Source: Acinetobacter sp. Ac_5812 (GTDB lineage: Bacteria > Pseudomonadota > Gammaproteobacteria > Pseudomonadales > Moraxellaceae). Taken from it: DNA of 64,000 nt. Below, one piece after another: positions 1-8,312 of this stretch. The position numbers and the translations under genes are program-made. Numbering within the stretch: the first letter of the stretch is position 1; each line of letters starts with the position of its first letter. The DNA lies in NCBI RefSeq assembly GCF_013072695.1, contig NZ_LXUK01000022.1:865084-929083 (forward strand). Reading direction: 5' to 3'. Below the pieces are notes generated by a model that was not told the origin of the DNA, made no database searches, and worked only from the letters and a program-made list of their open reading frames with translations.

Positions 1-243
1 ATCACTGTGATTTCAAGTGTAGAAAAAGATGCGTTTGATGCAGTGCTTCATCATGGTTCTGTTGAACAGTTGCAAGATTTGCAAACCAAAGTTGCGAATC
101 GTTCAGGTGCGATTGTCGGGATTACCCAGTTACAAGCAAATGAACAAATTCCTTTGGAACGCCTAGTCATTGAACGAGCAATTAGCGTAAACACTGCAGC
201 AGCAGGTGGTAATGCGAGTTTAATGACTTTATCTGAGGACTAA
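1..243 (+). CDS. putA: PutA, C-terminal end (partial)
   Basis: The frame is open from base 1, so only the 3' end (80 codons) of a longer gene is present. The C-terminal residues PLERLVIERAISVNTAAAGG and the closing ASLM match the end of the bifunctional proline dehydrogenase / pyrroline-5-carboxylate dehydrogenase PutA, which oxidises proline to glutamate at the inner membrane. This tail belongs to the aldehyde-dehydrogenase half and its C-terminal extension. An internal GTG at 7 is not a real start. A strong terminator follows directly. Confidence 0.85.
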   Translation: MTVISSVEKDAFDAVLHHGSVEQLQDLQTKVANRSGAIVGITQLQANEQIPLERLVIERAISVNTAAAGGNASLMTLSED

Positions 244-263
244 TTTTCAGTCTTCTATCTCCT

Positions 264-298
264 AACCCGAATCATGTTTACATGGTTCGGGTTTTTTA
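264..298 (+). terminator. Rho-independent terminator of putA
   Basis: AACCCGAA and TTCGGGTT form an 8-bp stem (264-271 with 285-292), followed by a run of T. It sits 20 bases after the putA stop. Confidence 0.85.
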
Positions 299-346
299 TT
301 ATTTTCTAAATCATCTTATTCCTATTATAAAAATGAGACCATTTAT

Positions 347-829
347 ATGCATTTTTTATCAGCTGCTGAATATCAACCCAACTGCGCTCAGCTTTTTGAC
401 GATTATAAAAATAAGATCCAGCCGCTCATCCCTTTTGCCGTTATTGAGCATATTGGTTCATCTGCCATTCCCAATGCAATTTCAAAAGGTGATCTTGATA
501 TTTATATCGAAGTCCCCGCTCATCGCTTCATTGACGCTATTCAGCAATTACAACAGCTTAACTTTAAAGAAAAACTTGATACATTGCGTACCCATGAGCT
601 ATGCATGTTGGAATCGTTAGAACATGATGTCGCCTTACAAATCGTGGTGACAGGTTCAGAATTTTGCAATTTCATCACCTTTCGTGATCTATTAAGAAAT
701 TCACCTAGCCTGACCCAACAATATAATCAGCTCAAACAAAGATGTGTTGGCTTATCACAAGACCAATATCGGGAAATTAAAGCAGATTTTATCCGATCTG
801 TACTCTCTATCGACGCAGCATCTAAATAA
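347..829 (+). CDS. GrpB family protein
   Basis: A 160-residue protein of the GrpB (UPF0157) family, which has a nucleotidyltransferase-like fold. The signature is the stretch EHIGSSAIPNAISKGDLDIYI near residues 30-50: the GS motif followed by an acidic D-x-D, as in nucleotidyltransferases. Many members are free-standing and others are fused to dephospho-CoA kinase; the substrate is not established. It is a single-gene unit between the putA terminator and trmA. The predicted length matches free-standing members. Confidence 0.8.
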   Translation: MHFLSAAEYQPNCAQLFDDYKNKIQPLIPFAVIEHIGSSAIPNAISKGDLDIYIEVPAHRFIDAIQQLQQLNFKEKLDTLRTHELCMLESLEHDVALQIVVTGSEFCNFITFRDLLRNSPSLTQQYNQLKQRCVGLSQDQYREIKADFIRSVLSIDAASK

Positions 830-911
830 GTGAATGTCATAATTTCCTGCACCTTGGCACGCTTTTTTTGATACCATTCCCGTTTAGATTTCACCTGTAG
901 TTTTCTTTTTT

Positions 912-1997
912 ATGACCATATCTTACCAACAGCAACTTCAAGAGAAAGTTGAACGTATTACCACACAGTTTGCATCGTTCAATCCACCAGCTTTAGAAGT
1001 GTTTCAATCGCCTGAACAACATTTCCGTATGCGTGCAGAATTTCGTATCTGGCATACCGAAGATGATTTGTTCTATGCCATGTTTGAACGTGCTGAAGAT
1101 GGAAAACAAAAAGAAGTTATCCGCGTGGATGAGTTTCCGATTGCGGATCAAAGCATCAATGACTTGATGCCACGTCTATTAGATGAATTAAAAGCAGTTC
1201 CTATTTTATCGCAACGTGTTTTCGAAGCAGACTTTCTCTCAACCTTAAGTGGAGAGATGTTAGTCACCCTGATTTATCACCGTAAATTAGATGCTGAATG
1301 GGAAACAGCGGCTAAAGCGTTAGCTGAAAAACTGAATATTAAAATCATGGGGCGTAGCCGTGGCCAGAAAGTGATTATTGGCGATGATTATGTGGTTGAA
1401 CAACTGAATGTTCACGGTCGCAAGTTTAAGTACAAACAAATTGAAAGCAGCTTTACCCAGCCTAATGCGCAAGTGTGTCAACATATGTTGGAATGGGCTT
1501 GTGATGCTGCACAAAAGTCCGAAAAAGACCTTTTAGAATTGTATTGTGGTAACGGTAACTTTACTTTGCCACTCTCTTTGAAATTTAAGCGTGTCCTCGC
1601 AACTGAACTTGCTAAATCTTCAGTCTACGCAGCGCAATGGAACATTGAGCAAAACCAGATTGAGAATATTCAAGTTGCGCGTTTATCTGCCGAAGAGTTT
1701 ACTCAGGCATATCAAGGTGAACGTGAATTTAGGCGTTTACAAGAAGCTGAAATCGACATTCAAAGCTACGACTTTGACACGGTTTTTGTTGATCCACCGC
1801 GTGCTGGCATTGATGATGAAACGCTTAAACTATTACAAGGTTTTGAGCGCATTCTCTATATTTCATGCAACCCAGATACCCTGCATGACAACTTAAAAAC
1901 ACTTAGTCAGACCCATCGAATTGTGAAGTTCGCAATGTTCGATCAATTCCCTTTTACCCATCATATAGAGTCAGGGGTTTTGCTCGAAAAGATTTAA
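912..1997 (+). CDS. trmA: tRNA (uracil-5-)-methyltransferase
   Basis: 361 residues, the normal size for TrmA, which makes 5-methyluridine at position 54 in the T-loop of tRNA using SAM. Visible motifs are the SAM-binding [15 protein letters not shown] (about residues 208-222), the DPPRAG motif (about 296-301) and the catalytic cysteine in ISCNP (about 316-320) that attacks uracil C6. TrmA lacks the N-terminal TRAM domain and the iron-sulfur cysteines of RlmC/RlmD, as here. It is monocistronic and ends at a terminator. Confidence 0.95.
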   Translation: MTISYQQQLQEKVERITTQFASFNPPALEVFQSPEQHFRMRAEFRIWHTEDDLFYAMFERAEDGKQKEVIRVDEFPIADQSINDLMPRLLDELKAVPILSQRVFEADFLSTLSGEMLVTLIYHRKLDAEWETAAKALAEKLNIKIMGRSRGQKVIIGDDYVVEQLNVHGRKFKYKQIESSFTQPNAQVCQHMLEWACDAAQKSEKDLLELYCGNGNFTLPLSLKFKRVLATELAKSSVYAAQWNIEQNQIENIQVARLSAEEFTQAYQGEREFRRLQEAEIDIQSYDFDTVFVDPPRAGIDDETLKLLQGFERILYISCNPDTLHDNLKTLSQTHRIVKFAMFDQFPFTHHIESGVLLEKI

Positions 1998-2024
1998 ACA
2001 AATTATTTCAATGTAACAATATTA

Positions 2025-2055
2025 AATAAAGGGTTCCAGTAACCCTTTATTTTTA
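2025..2055 (+). terminator. Terminator of trmA
   Basis: AATAAAGGGTT pairs with AACCCTTTATT across a five-base loop, followed by a T-rich tract. Confidence 0.85.
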
Positions 2056-2246
2056 TTCAAACTATATTTATAAAAAAATGATATTTTTCAAAGATCAAGT
2101 CATTCAAATGTCATAATTTCGTTAGACATTCAAAGGCTCATCGAAAAAATTGAAGTTCAACTGCTGCTTTTATCACTTAAGCTGACTTGTATTTTATTTT
2201 AAAGCGGCTATATTTCGAGCTATGTTAGGTTGTATATGAAGGCTCT

Positions 2247-2474
2247 ATGAGTTTTTGGCAAAAACTGTTCAATGCAGATGAACAATATAACGAACACAAG
2301 AACCAGACTTCTTGCGTTGAAAATGATTGTTCATGCAAAACCAATGAACAACTGTTGGATGCTTTAGTTAAAGCAACAGATGAAGATGTGATTAAGGGCA
2401 TCAAAAAAGTACTGATTTCTCGAGGTTACAGCCGCAAAGAATTACTTGCGATGATCAACCCTCCAATCCAATAA
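2247..2474 (+). CDS. Small conserved-looking hypothetical protein
   Basis: 75 residues with no family that I recognise. The N-terminal third has a cluster of cysteines (C23, C28, C30) in an acidic, polar stretch that could bind metal. The rest is amphipathic helix ending in RGYSRKELLAMI, a pattern often seen in small helical adaptor proteins. It begins with ATG after an AAGGCTC-type leader and is followed by a stem-loop at 2486-2516. No function can be assigned. Confidence 0.6.
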   Translation: MSFWQKLFNADEQYNEHKNQTSCVENDCSCKTNEQLLDALVKATDEDVIKGIKKVLISRGYSRKELLAMINPPIQ

Positions 2475-2485
2475 AAATAAGCCCA

Positions 2486-2516
2486 CCCTAATCTCTTTCT
2501 ATCAAGAGATTAGGGT
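2486..2516. terminator. Stem-loop between convergent genes
   Basis: CCCTAATCTCTT and AAGAGATTAGGG form a perfect 12-bp stem between the ends of the 75-residue gene and the leftward gene that stops at 2525. The T-tract is poor on both sides, so termination is likely but not certain. Confidence 0.6.
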
Positions 2517-2524
2517 TATCAGTA

Positions 2525-3262
2525 TTACTTACACTTCTCTCTATTCACTTCTGCCACAATTGGTCCTAAGTTAAAATTTTTATCATGTCGTTTAATTTGT
2601 GCTGAATACAAACTAGAAATCGAACCATCCAAATACAGAGCATTGTCGATTTTCAATTGTTGCTTAAAAAACTGGGCAAATTGATAAAAACTGACGCGTT
2701 GTTGTGAAATCACAAAATACAACTGATTACCTTTAACACCAACCCCATTTCTAATTTTTAATGAATTCGAGTCAGCGAGAAACTGGCTGTTAATTTTCCC
2801 CTGATAGACCAACATTGGCCCTGACTGTGTTGCAAATTTTGCTTTAAATTGATCATGCTTATAATCAGCAGTGCTTTTAATCACAGCATGATGATCATTC
2901 CAAGCAACGACGCCATTAGGCTGCATAAAGAAATTACCAAAGCCCTTTGCGACATTGAGCTTAGCCAACTCCTTGCCATTTTCGATATACAAGCCTACGG
3001 GTTGAAAATCTGCATGATACATTCCTGCATTCATTGCAAAATTGAGCTTCTCACAAGCAGGTAGCGCTTTTTGGATAGCTGCAAACTTCTGATAATAACG
3101 ATTGCTCTGAGGTTGCTTTAAAAATAGTTGCAACTGATTGAGATGCTCAACTTTAATCACATCATAATTTTGCTGATTCAATTGCAAGGTTTCATGCTGC
3201 ATCGCATGTACAATCGAACTCGCTAAAAATGCAGATGTTAGGAAAAACCATTTTTTAATCAT
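2525..3262 (-). CDS. Exported phosphodiester glycosidase family protein (DUF2233/NAGPA-like)
   Basis: About 245 residues starting at MIKKWFFL, which begins a clear signal peptide ending near VHA-M. The frame extends 26 codons upstream, but that part is not signal-like. The body has the hallmarks of the NAGPA/DUF2233 fold: the AMNAGMYH segment, GLYIENGKE, the NGVVAW segment, and a C-terminal ALYLDGSISSLY, where family members have a conserved D-G-G/S. The family hydrolyses phosphodiester-linked or exopolysaccharide sugars in the periplasm or outside. The substrate here is unknown. Confidence 0.75.
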   Translation of the reverse strand: MIKKWFFLTSAFLASSIVHAMQHETLQLNQQNYDVIKVEHLNQLQLFLKQPQSNRYYQKFAAIQKALPACEKLNFAMNAGMYHADFQPVGLYIENGKELAKLNVAKGFGNFFMQPNGVVAWNDHHAVIKSTADYKHDQFKAKFATQSGPMLVYQGKINSQFLADSNSLKIRNGVGVKGNQLYFVISQQRVSFYQFAQFFKQQLKIDNALYLDGSISSLYSAQIKRHDKNFNLGPIVAEVNREKCK

Positions 3263-3427
3263 AAATACGAAGTTTAAGCATGGATTTGCTTCATTGTCCC
3301 ATAGCAACGCATACCACAAAATAGCAGATACAAACGCCAAACATAATCATGAACTTGATGCTGCAAATAGGCTCGATTGATTCACATTTTTTCACTAAAA
3401 TACGAGTATAAACATCATAGTATCGAC

Positions 3428-3961
3428 ATGCAGCAAAAACACCCACGCTATTCGATTGGCGCTCACCTCATCGTAAAACACTTTGGCTATAGCCATCATG
3501 GTATTTATGCAGGTCGTGGACGGGTTATTCATTATTCTGGGTTTGCTCATATTTTTAAAAAGCATCCCATTGAAATGACGTCTATCCAGCGTTTTGCCCG
3601 TGGTAAGCCAATTTATACGAGACATTATCAATCCCCACGCTACAAAGCCAAAGCTGTTGTAAAGCGTATGCGCTCACGCATGCATGAAAATCACTACCAC
3701 CTCATTATTAATAACTGTGAGCATTTATGCACATGGGCAATTACAGGAATTGAATCCAGTACTCAAGTTGAACGTATGCAGCGCCGTCTAGCAACCATAG
3801 GTTACGTTAGCTCTGTAATGAGCTATATGAATAGCCTAATGCTCACCGTTGCCACCGCATGTTTTGCCATCGTGTTATACATTAAAGTTATGCTACGTCG
3901 GCAAGCAAAGAAATCTGTACCCGCCTACTTACGTCTCAAAGAAAAACGACCGAAAAAATAA
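3428..3961 (+). CDS. LRAT-domain (NlpC/P60 superfamily) protein with C-terminal membrane segment
   Basis: The start chosen is ATG at 3428 (177 residues); an in-frame TTG at 3377 is less likely. The sequence shows the permuted NlpC/P60 (LRAT) catalytic pattern: [14 protein letters not shown], with the first histidine, near residue 25, and NNCEHLCTW, with the catalytic cysteine, near residue 99. Residues around 133-153 form one transmembrane helix, followed by a basic tail. Bacterial LRAT proteins are predicted acyltransferases or thiol hydrolases acting at membranes; the substrate is unknown. No operon partner is obvious. Confidence 0.75.
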   Translation: MQQKHPRYSIGAHLIVKHFGYSHHGIYAGRGRVIHYSGFAHIFKKHPIEMTSIQRFARGKPIYTRHYQSPRYKAKAVVKRMRSRMHENHYHLIINNCEHLCTWAITGIESSTQVERMQRRLATIGYVSSVMSYMNSLMLTVATACFAIVLYIKVMLRRQAKKSVPAYLRLKEKRPKK

Positions 3962-4194
3962 GATTTGACTCTGCTTCAAAATGTTATCTTTCACGCAATT
4001 ATTGCTTTTTAATTTATCTTGCTTTAGTATTTCTAGTGATACACATCGTATCGCATCTATATCGAGGGTTTTATGTTGGAGATAGCAGTAATCTGGTAAC
4101 TACATTTCAATCACATATTGAAATTGGTTATCTTCGCGATTTTTTTGGCTTCAAGCCTAACTTTGCTTCTGATTACTTATATCTGGATAACAAC

Positions 4195-4452
4195 ATGAAC
4201 TTATCTAAGTCCGAACAACGGACACTTCACGTCTTGGCTAAAGGCGGAAAAATCGTAAAACTTCGCAATGACGCTGGTCAAACCATCGCTGTAGAATGCT
4301 ATAGCCGAGAAGGTTTCTTATTATCTGATTGCAACCTTGACGTTTTTAATAAGCTAAGAAAGAAAAGACTGATCAAATCCTGTAATGGGCAGCCCTATCA
4401 AATTAATCTACATGGGCTTAGATCTGTACGTCCTCAGTTAGACAATCGTTAA
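4195..4452 (+). CDS. yjhX: YjhX-family toxin
   Basis: 85 residues starting [18 protein letters not shown]. This matches E. coli YjhX (UPF0386) closely through [11 protein letters not shown] and the terminal VRPQLDNR. The open frame runs upstream to 4036, but the homologous part begins at the ATG at 4195. In E. coli, YjhX is described as the toxin of a pair with the acetyltransferase YjhQ. Here the next gene downstream carries a GNAT acetyltransferase domain, so the pairing may be kept in fused form. Assignment to the family is firm; toxicity is inferred. Confidence 0.85.
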   Translation: MNLSKSEQRTLHVLAKGGKIVKLRNDAGQTIAVECYSREGFLLSDCNLDVFNKLRKKRLIKSCNGQPYQINLHGLRSVRPQLDNR

Positions 4453-4456
4453 CAAA

Positions 4457-4487
4457 CAATCATTGGGTTTGGATAAACCCATGATTG
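4457..4487. other. Inverted repeat between yjhX and the HD-GNAT gene
   Basis: Arms at 4457-4470 and 4475-4487 pair over 13 bp with one bulge and a GGAT loop. No T-run follows, so it is more likely an RNA structure or an operator than a simple terminator. It lies between the toxin stop and the start of the fusion gene. Confidence 0.55.
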
Positions 4488-4564
4488 GTCTTAGCTATGT
4501 CTATCCTACTGTTAGGTCAATCGGGTCTATCCAAATTATATATGGTTTATTTTTGAGAAAGAAA

Positions 4565-5632
4565 ATGGAACTAAACCTAATTCAAAATCGCTTAACATTT
4601 TTACGTGAAGCGGAAAAATTAAAAAATATGACTCGCTTTTCGCATACATCGAATGGCCGTCAGGAAAGTACCGCAGAACACAGCTGGCGTTTATGCTTAA
4701 TGGCGGTAGTTTTTGCAGATCAATTTAAAGACATTGATTTGGAGAAATTACTAAAAATGTGCTTAATTCATGACCTTGGCGAAGCCATTCATGGTGATAT
4801 TCCAGCCATTCTGAAAGATCATTTTCCAGCTAAGAATCAGCAGGAAAAGCAGGATCTTTATCAATTAACCGAATGTTTAGATGATCAACCTCAAATGTTG
4901 ATTCGATCACTTTGGCAAGAATATGAAGATGCAGCAACACCAGAAGCAAAAATCGTCAAGGCATTAGATAAATTAGAAACGATCCTTCAACACAATCAAG
5001 GAATCAACTCACCTGATTTTAATTATGAATTTAACTTAAGTTATGGAGAGAAATATACAAATGACGCTCCATTACTTAAACAAATTCGTGCAATTTTAGA
5101 TCAGGAAACACAAGAGAAAATGAAGATGAATATACACATTCGCGATGAAAATCCATCTGACATTGAGAGCATTTTTGATTTAACCAAAGCTGCTTTTGCA
5201 ACAGAACAACATTCAAGCCATACCGAGCAATTTATTGTGAATGCCCTACGCAATTCCAATCAGCTTACGCTTTCCCTAGTCGCGGATTGTAACAATAAGA
5301 TTATAGGTCATATTGCCTTTTCACCCGTGCAGATTTCTGATGGCACAACAGGTTGGTATGGACTTGGTCCGATCTCGGTACTTCCAGAATATCAAGGTCA
5401 AGGAGTAGGTTCTAAACTGATGCATGCTGGTATCGAAGCGCTTAAAGATTTAGATGCAGTTGGTTGCGTTCTACTTGGTGAGCCACAGTATTACAGCCGA
5501 TTCGGTTTTAAAGCAGACTCAAGGCTGATGTTAGCTGGTGTGCCTGCCGAATATTTTCAGATCTTGCCTTTTACAGAGCATGTACCAACAGGCGAAGTAA
5601 TTTATGCAGATGCATTTAATGCCACGGCATAA
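4565..5632 (+). CDS. HD-domain nucleotidase-like / GNAT acetyltransferase fusion
   Basis: 355 residues; ATG at 4565 is preceded by GAGAAAG. Residues 1-180 are an HD hydrolase of the YfbR/HDDC2 type: H39 in STAEHSW, H69-D70 in CLIHDLGEA and a distal D135 in KALDKLE. These enzymes remove phosphate from deoxynucleoside monophosphates. Residues 190-355 are a GNAT acetyltransferase with the acetyl-CoA loop EYQGQGVGSKL (about 275-285), resembling YjhQ/YhbS. The junction QEKMKMNI holds two in-frame ATG codons that could allow separate translation of the GNAT half. It lies 112 bp after yjhX. I know both domains only as separate proteins, so the fusion may be lineage-specific or due to loss of a stop codon. 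Confidence 0.8.
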   Translation: MELNLIQNRLTFLREAEKLKNMTRFSHTSNGRQESTAEHSWRLCLMAVVFADQFKDIDLEKLLKMCLIHDLGEAIHGDIPAILKDHFPAKNQQEKQDLYQLTECLDDQPQMLIRSLWQEYEDAATPEAKIVKALDKLETILQHNQGINSPDFNYEFNLSYGEKYTNDAPLLKQIRAILDQETQEKMKMNIHIRDENPSDIESIFDLTKAAFATEQHSSHTEQFIVNALRNSNQLTLSLVADCNNKIIGHIAFSPVQISDGTTGWYGLGPISVLPEYQGQGVGSKLMHAGIEALKDLDAVGCVLLGEPQYYSRFGFKADSRLMLAGVPAEYFQILPFTEHVPTGEVIYADAFNATA

Positions 5633-5646
5633 GGTCTCAGACTAAA

Positions 5647-6246
5647 TCACATTAAAATAGAAGTTCGTATCGAATCGGTATGAGCTTCTATTCTCTCAAC
5701 AAAAAAAATCGTGACTTCAGAAGCGTGCAAGACTGCCTCAAATGTCTCTGCATACCCTGCAATCAACTCTGCTTTATCCGTTCCATTAATGATTCGCCGA
5801 GCATCTATGTAATCTTTCTTGTTTTGATAGATGTAATCAGACAATTTCTTACCCGTAAACATGCCCTTTTTCATTCCAACAATCATGACACGGGCTGCAA
5901 TATCCGCTTGTAGGGCCAGTTTCGGATTTTTCACTAAATCAATTTTTAAGTAATCCCCCATTCGCTTATAGTTTGCCAACCATGTCAGTTGGACATAGCC
6001 ATAGCCGATATAGGGATAATATTGCTTAGACTTTAGATATTTTTCTGAACCATATTCAATCACGGGTTGCATGGTTTTAGCCGTTTCGTGCCAAGCCGTT
6101 GCCAAGATATAAGCAGCTTGGACAGATGTGATTGTCCCATCTTCATCAAGCACTGAAATCAGGAAATTGATTCCATCGACTTGAGACTGAGTTAATTTTC
6201 CAAATGTATGGCGCAAAATATCAAAACCGTCTTGTGTTATTTTCAT
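5647..6246 (-). CDS. Prophage endolysin (GH19-like), remnant copy with altered C-terminus
   Basis: 199 residues. WHETAKTMQPVIEYG, with the catalytic-type glutamate (about residues 52-66), and YPYIGYGYVQLTWLANY (about 77-93) match the GH19-like lysozyme fold used by phage endolysins to cut peptidoglycan. It is closely related to the endolysin at 45483-46013, sharing long identical stretches, but its C-terminus diverges after ETFEA and runs about 30 residues further. That suggests a recombination or frameshift scar. The start is preceded by a GAGG Shine-Dalgarno and, further up, a terminator. There is no signal peptide, so it would need the adjacent holin. Confidence 0.8.
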   Translation of the reverse strand: MKITQDGFDILRHTFGKLTQSQVDGINFLISVLDEDGTITSVQAAYILATAWHETAKTMQPVIEYGSEKYLKSKQYYPYIGYGYVQLTWLANYKRMGDYLKIDLVKNPKLALQADIAARVMIVGMKKGMFTGKKLSDYIYQNKKDYIDARRIINGTDKAELIAGYAETFEAVLHASEVTIFFVERIEAHTDSIRTSILM

Positions 6247-6264
6247 GTCATTTTCCTCTTTATA

Positions 6265-6287
6265 ATAAAAAACCGCCCGAAGGCGGC
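6265..6287 (-). terminator. Terminator between holin and endolysin
   Basis: On the minus strand CCGCC-TTC-GGGCGG is followed by TTTTTT. It sits between the holin stop and the endolysin Shine-Dalgarno. Confidence 0.75.
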
Positions 6288-6304
6288 ATTGAATTGTTTT
6301 TTCT

Positions 6305-6700
6305 TTAGAATTTGTCTTTAAAGTCTTTCACCTCTTTTGCTACATCCAAGATGGTTGAATCTTCTCGTGCATTAATATAATTAAAGGTCCAACGAATAAT
6401 CGCCCATACCGGCAAACCACAAAGGAAGTACAGACCTCCCAAGGCAAATGCGCCATATGGGTTTTGACTCCACTCTTGCAAGCCAAAATGCTGAATCACA
6501 AAAGCACCTCCTGCAATACTGCCAACGGCTGTTGAAATGAGTGAAACCACCCATTCACGTCGAGACTTAGGTAGCCGCGTCATAATCACAACCATCCAAG
6601 CCAAAAACATAAAAGTGAGTGCCATTATGACAATAAAAAAAACTCCATAAGATTTAATTACGGCTGCAATCCCTGCACCCGTTGAAACGAACTCTGTCAT
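6305..6700 (-). CDS. Prophage holin-like membrane protein
   Basis: 131 residues with three predicted transmembrane segments: about 15-38, 52-72 and 83-105. Between them lies a basic turn, TRLPKSRREWVV, and the C-terminus is charged. This matches a class I holin topology. It is immediately upstream of the endolysin and homologous to the 133-residue protein at 46000-46401 (shared REWVVSL and GSIAGGxFVIQ). A GGAGG Shine-Dalgarno precedes ATG at 6700. The holin role is inferred from topology and position. Confidence 0.7.
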   Translation of the reverse strand: MTEFVSTGAGIAAVIKSYGVFFIVIMALTFMFLAWMVVIMTRLPKSRREWVVSLISTAVGSIAGGAFVIQHFGLQEWSQNPYGAFALGGLYFLCGLPVWAIIRWTFNYINAREDSTILDVAKEVKDFKDKF

Positions 6701-6718
6701 TATTTTTCCTCCATAAAT

Positions 6719-6755
6719 AGAAAGGCCCTAACATATGCAAGTTAAGGCCTAGATT
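6719..6755 (-). terminator. Terminator-like stem-loop upstream of the holin
   Basis: On the minus strand AGGCCTTAAC pairs with GTTAGGGCCT around an eight-base loop and is followed by TTTC. It lies just before the holin ribosome-binding site. Confidence 0.6.
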
Positions 6756-6837
6756 GACATTTTAAGCAAAACCACATAGCGGACTACTCTCAATTCATTG
6801 TGATCACCATCACTTAATTATTTAATTTAAATTCATA

Positions 6838-7587
6838 CTATTGCGGAAAATGAGTGATCTCTCTTTGCTGAGCATGAAACTGTACAAAATCACCTGCGTT
6901 CACTTGTAAGCCCAAGATTTCACCTTTACTGGTTAAGTGATAATAGATATTGTCTTCAAGCGCTAATGGCATTTTATAATCCAGACTGACATAGGCCTCT
7001 CGCAGATCAAAATCGAGTTGCTTTAAATCCTCTTGTGCGACAATGTGATAATACTTCGGCAATTTTAGGGAATTGGTTGAATGCCACTCTCCAACAAGTT
7101 CATAGTCAACATAGACCTTCATCGATTGAGAACCAGTAATCTCAAAGGTCACAATTGGGTTTTCTGAGGGATTATCTTCAATAAAAGTGACGTTATTCAG
7201 ACTATTATATTCGCCCAAAGTCACCACAAATTTATCATCTAAAAAATAGCTATGAATGACAAATCCACGCTCAACTTGATTTAACTTCACCTGATGTTCA
7301 GGTTGCTGATCCACACCTAAAATGACAATTGATCGATGTGTTGTATTTGCGCTGCTAAAAGAAAATTGACCTCTCTGTGCTTGGAAATAAGCAGATAAAG
7401 ATAGTTGGCACGTATCCTTCACTTTGACAGAACCTAATTGAGCATTCCCTTCAAAATATGCAGTCTCTATGAGATCAGCTGTTGTTCGCATAATCGCAGG
7501 CACGATCTCGGCATAAGAAAGAATATCTAAGTGTTTGATAGAGAAAGCGCCCTGCATCATTTTATTTGTACAATTCATTTTAATCAC
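6838..7587 (-). CDS. Hypothetical protein of the prophage remnant
   Basis: 249 residues that I do not recognise. The sequence is rich in short beta-strand-like stretches with no signal peptide or membrane segment. It resembles a small beta-structured phage accessory or tail-tip protein more than an enzyme. It lies between the regulatory genes and the lysis pair of the first remnant, in the same direction, and could be a surviving structural gene or cargo. Two terminator hairpins lie upstream, so it may have its own promoter. Confidence 0.55.
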   Translation of the reverse strand: MIKMNCTNKMMQGAFSIKHLDILSYAEIVPAIMRTTADLIETAYFEGNAQLGSVKVKDTCQLSLSAYFQAQRGQFSFSSANTTHRSIVILGVDQQPEHQVKLNQVERGFVIHSYFLDDKFVVTLGEYNSLNNVTFIEDNPSENPIVTFEITGSQSMKVYVDYELVGEWHSTNSLKLPKYYHIVAQEDLKQLDFDLREAYVSLDYKMPLALEDNIYYHLTSKGEILGLQVNAGDFVQFHAQQREITHFPQ

Positions 7588-7648
7588 CTTAAGTTATTTT
7601 CGGCTTTAAGCCGCTATCAATAGACAGCAGCTGACAATCCGTAGATAT

Positions 7649-7683
7649 AAAAAAACTCGGCCTCTATAAGAAACCGAGTTTTT
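7649..7683 (-). terminator. Terminator, first of a tandem pair
   Basis: On the minus strand AAACTCGG pairs with CCGAGTTT around a loop, followed by TTTTAT. It would end transcripts from the repressor-side genes before the 249-residue gene. Confidence 0.75.
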
Positions 7684-7690
7684 AGGCAAT

Positions 7691-7721
7691 AAAAAAGCCC
7701 ATTTATCAAATGAGCTTTTTA
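7691..7721 (-). terminator. Terminator, second of a tandem pair
   Basis: The stem AGC-CATTT / AAATG-GCT is followed by a T-run on the minus strand, adjacent to the first terminator. The interval 7722-7922 holds nothing else that I can see. Confidence 0.7.
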
Positions 7722-7922
7722 ATTATGATCGAAAATTTTACATTACGACCAGCATAATAAAACTATAACTTAGTTTCCTCAAAAATGGAATCATTAAATC
7801 ACTATCTCTTTGTAAGTATTTCTTTCCTTAACCCCATTAAAATCAACGTATGAATACTAAAATTAATCACTACAATTAAAGTTCAGTCATTGAATCATTT
7901 GTATATTCTTTTAATATTTTTC

Positions 7923-8176
7923 TTATTTAGAATTAAAAAGGTTTACACAATATTTGTAGCTTTCCACTTTACTTACATGCCCACCGACATGGACACATGA
8001 GCAAAAATTTTCCATCTGATTGTATTTTATTGATTTATGTACATCAACACCATAGCATCTAGAATCTAATCGAACAGGCTTTCTCGAAAAAAATAAATTC
8101 GAGCTATACATTGAATAAAAAATTCCACCACAGACAATAAAGATTAAATCCAAAATGGATAAATATTTTTTAACAT
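7923..8176 (-). pseudogene. Small membrane/cysteine-rich gene, apparently frameshifted
   Basis: The open frame (TTG at 8153, 76 codons) lacks its own ribosome-binding site. An AAGGAGG followed by ATG at 8174-8176 lies just upstream in another frame and stops after ten codons. Adding one A to the A6 run (8166-8171) would join them and give MLKKYLSILDLIFIVCGG, a typical membrane anchor or signal sequence. The downstream part has five further cysteines. So this is a one-base frameshift, real or a sequencing error, or less likely programmed slippage. Function is unknown. Confidence 0.5.
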
Positions 8177-8218
8177 TAATAGCCTCCTTATTCTTAGATA
8201 GATTTACTTTACCTACAT

Positions 8219-8250
8219 ATTAAAAGCCCATATTATAATGAGCTTTTAAT
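8219..8250 (-). terminator. Palindromic terminator-like stem-loop
   Basis: ATTAAAAGC-CAT and ATG-GCTTTTAAT arms surround a short loop between the 183-residue gene (stop at 8313) and the ribosome-binding site of the small gene. Confidence 0.6.
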
Positions 8251-8312
8251 AAAGAATATTTAAACAATAAAATTAGAATAAATATGAAACTAATAATTAT
8301 ATCTATAAAATA

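Noticed and set aside
282-620. A 112-codon frame overlapping the GrpB gene
   Set aside because: It starts in the terminator region and runs in another frame of a well-supported gene; the sequence is composition-driven.
3377-3427. TTG start of the LRAT gene at 3377
   Set aside because: The preceding leader has no Shine-Dalgarno and the added 17 residues do not resemble the family N-terminus.
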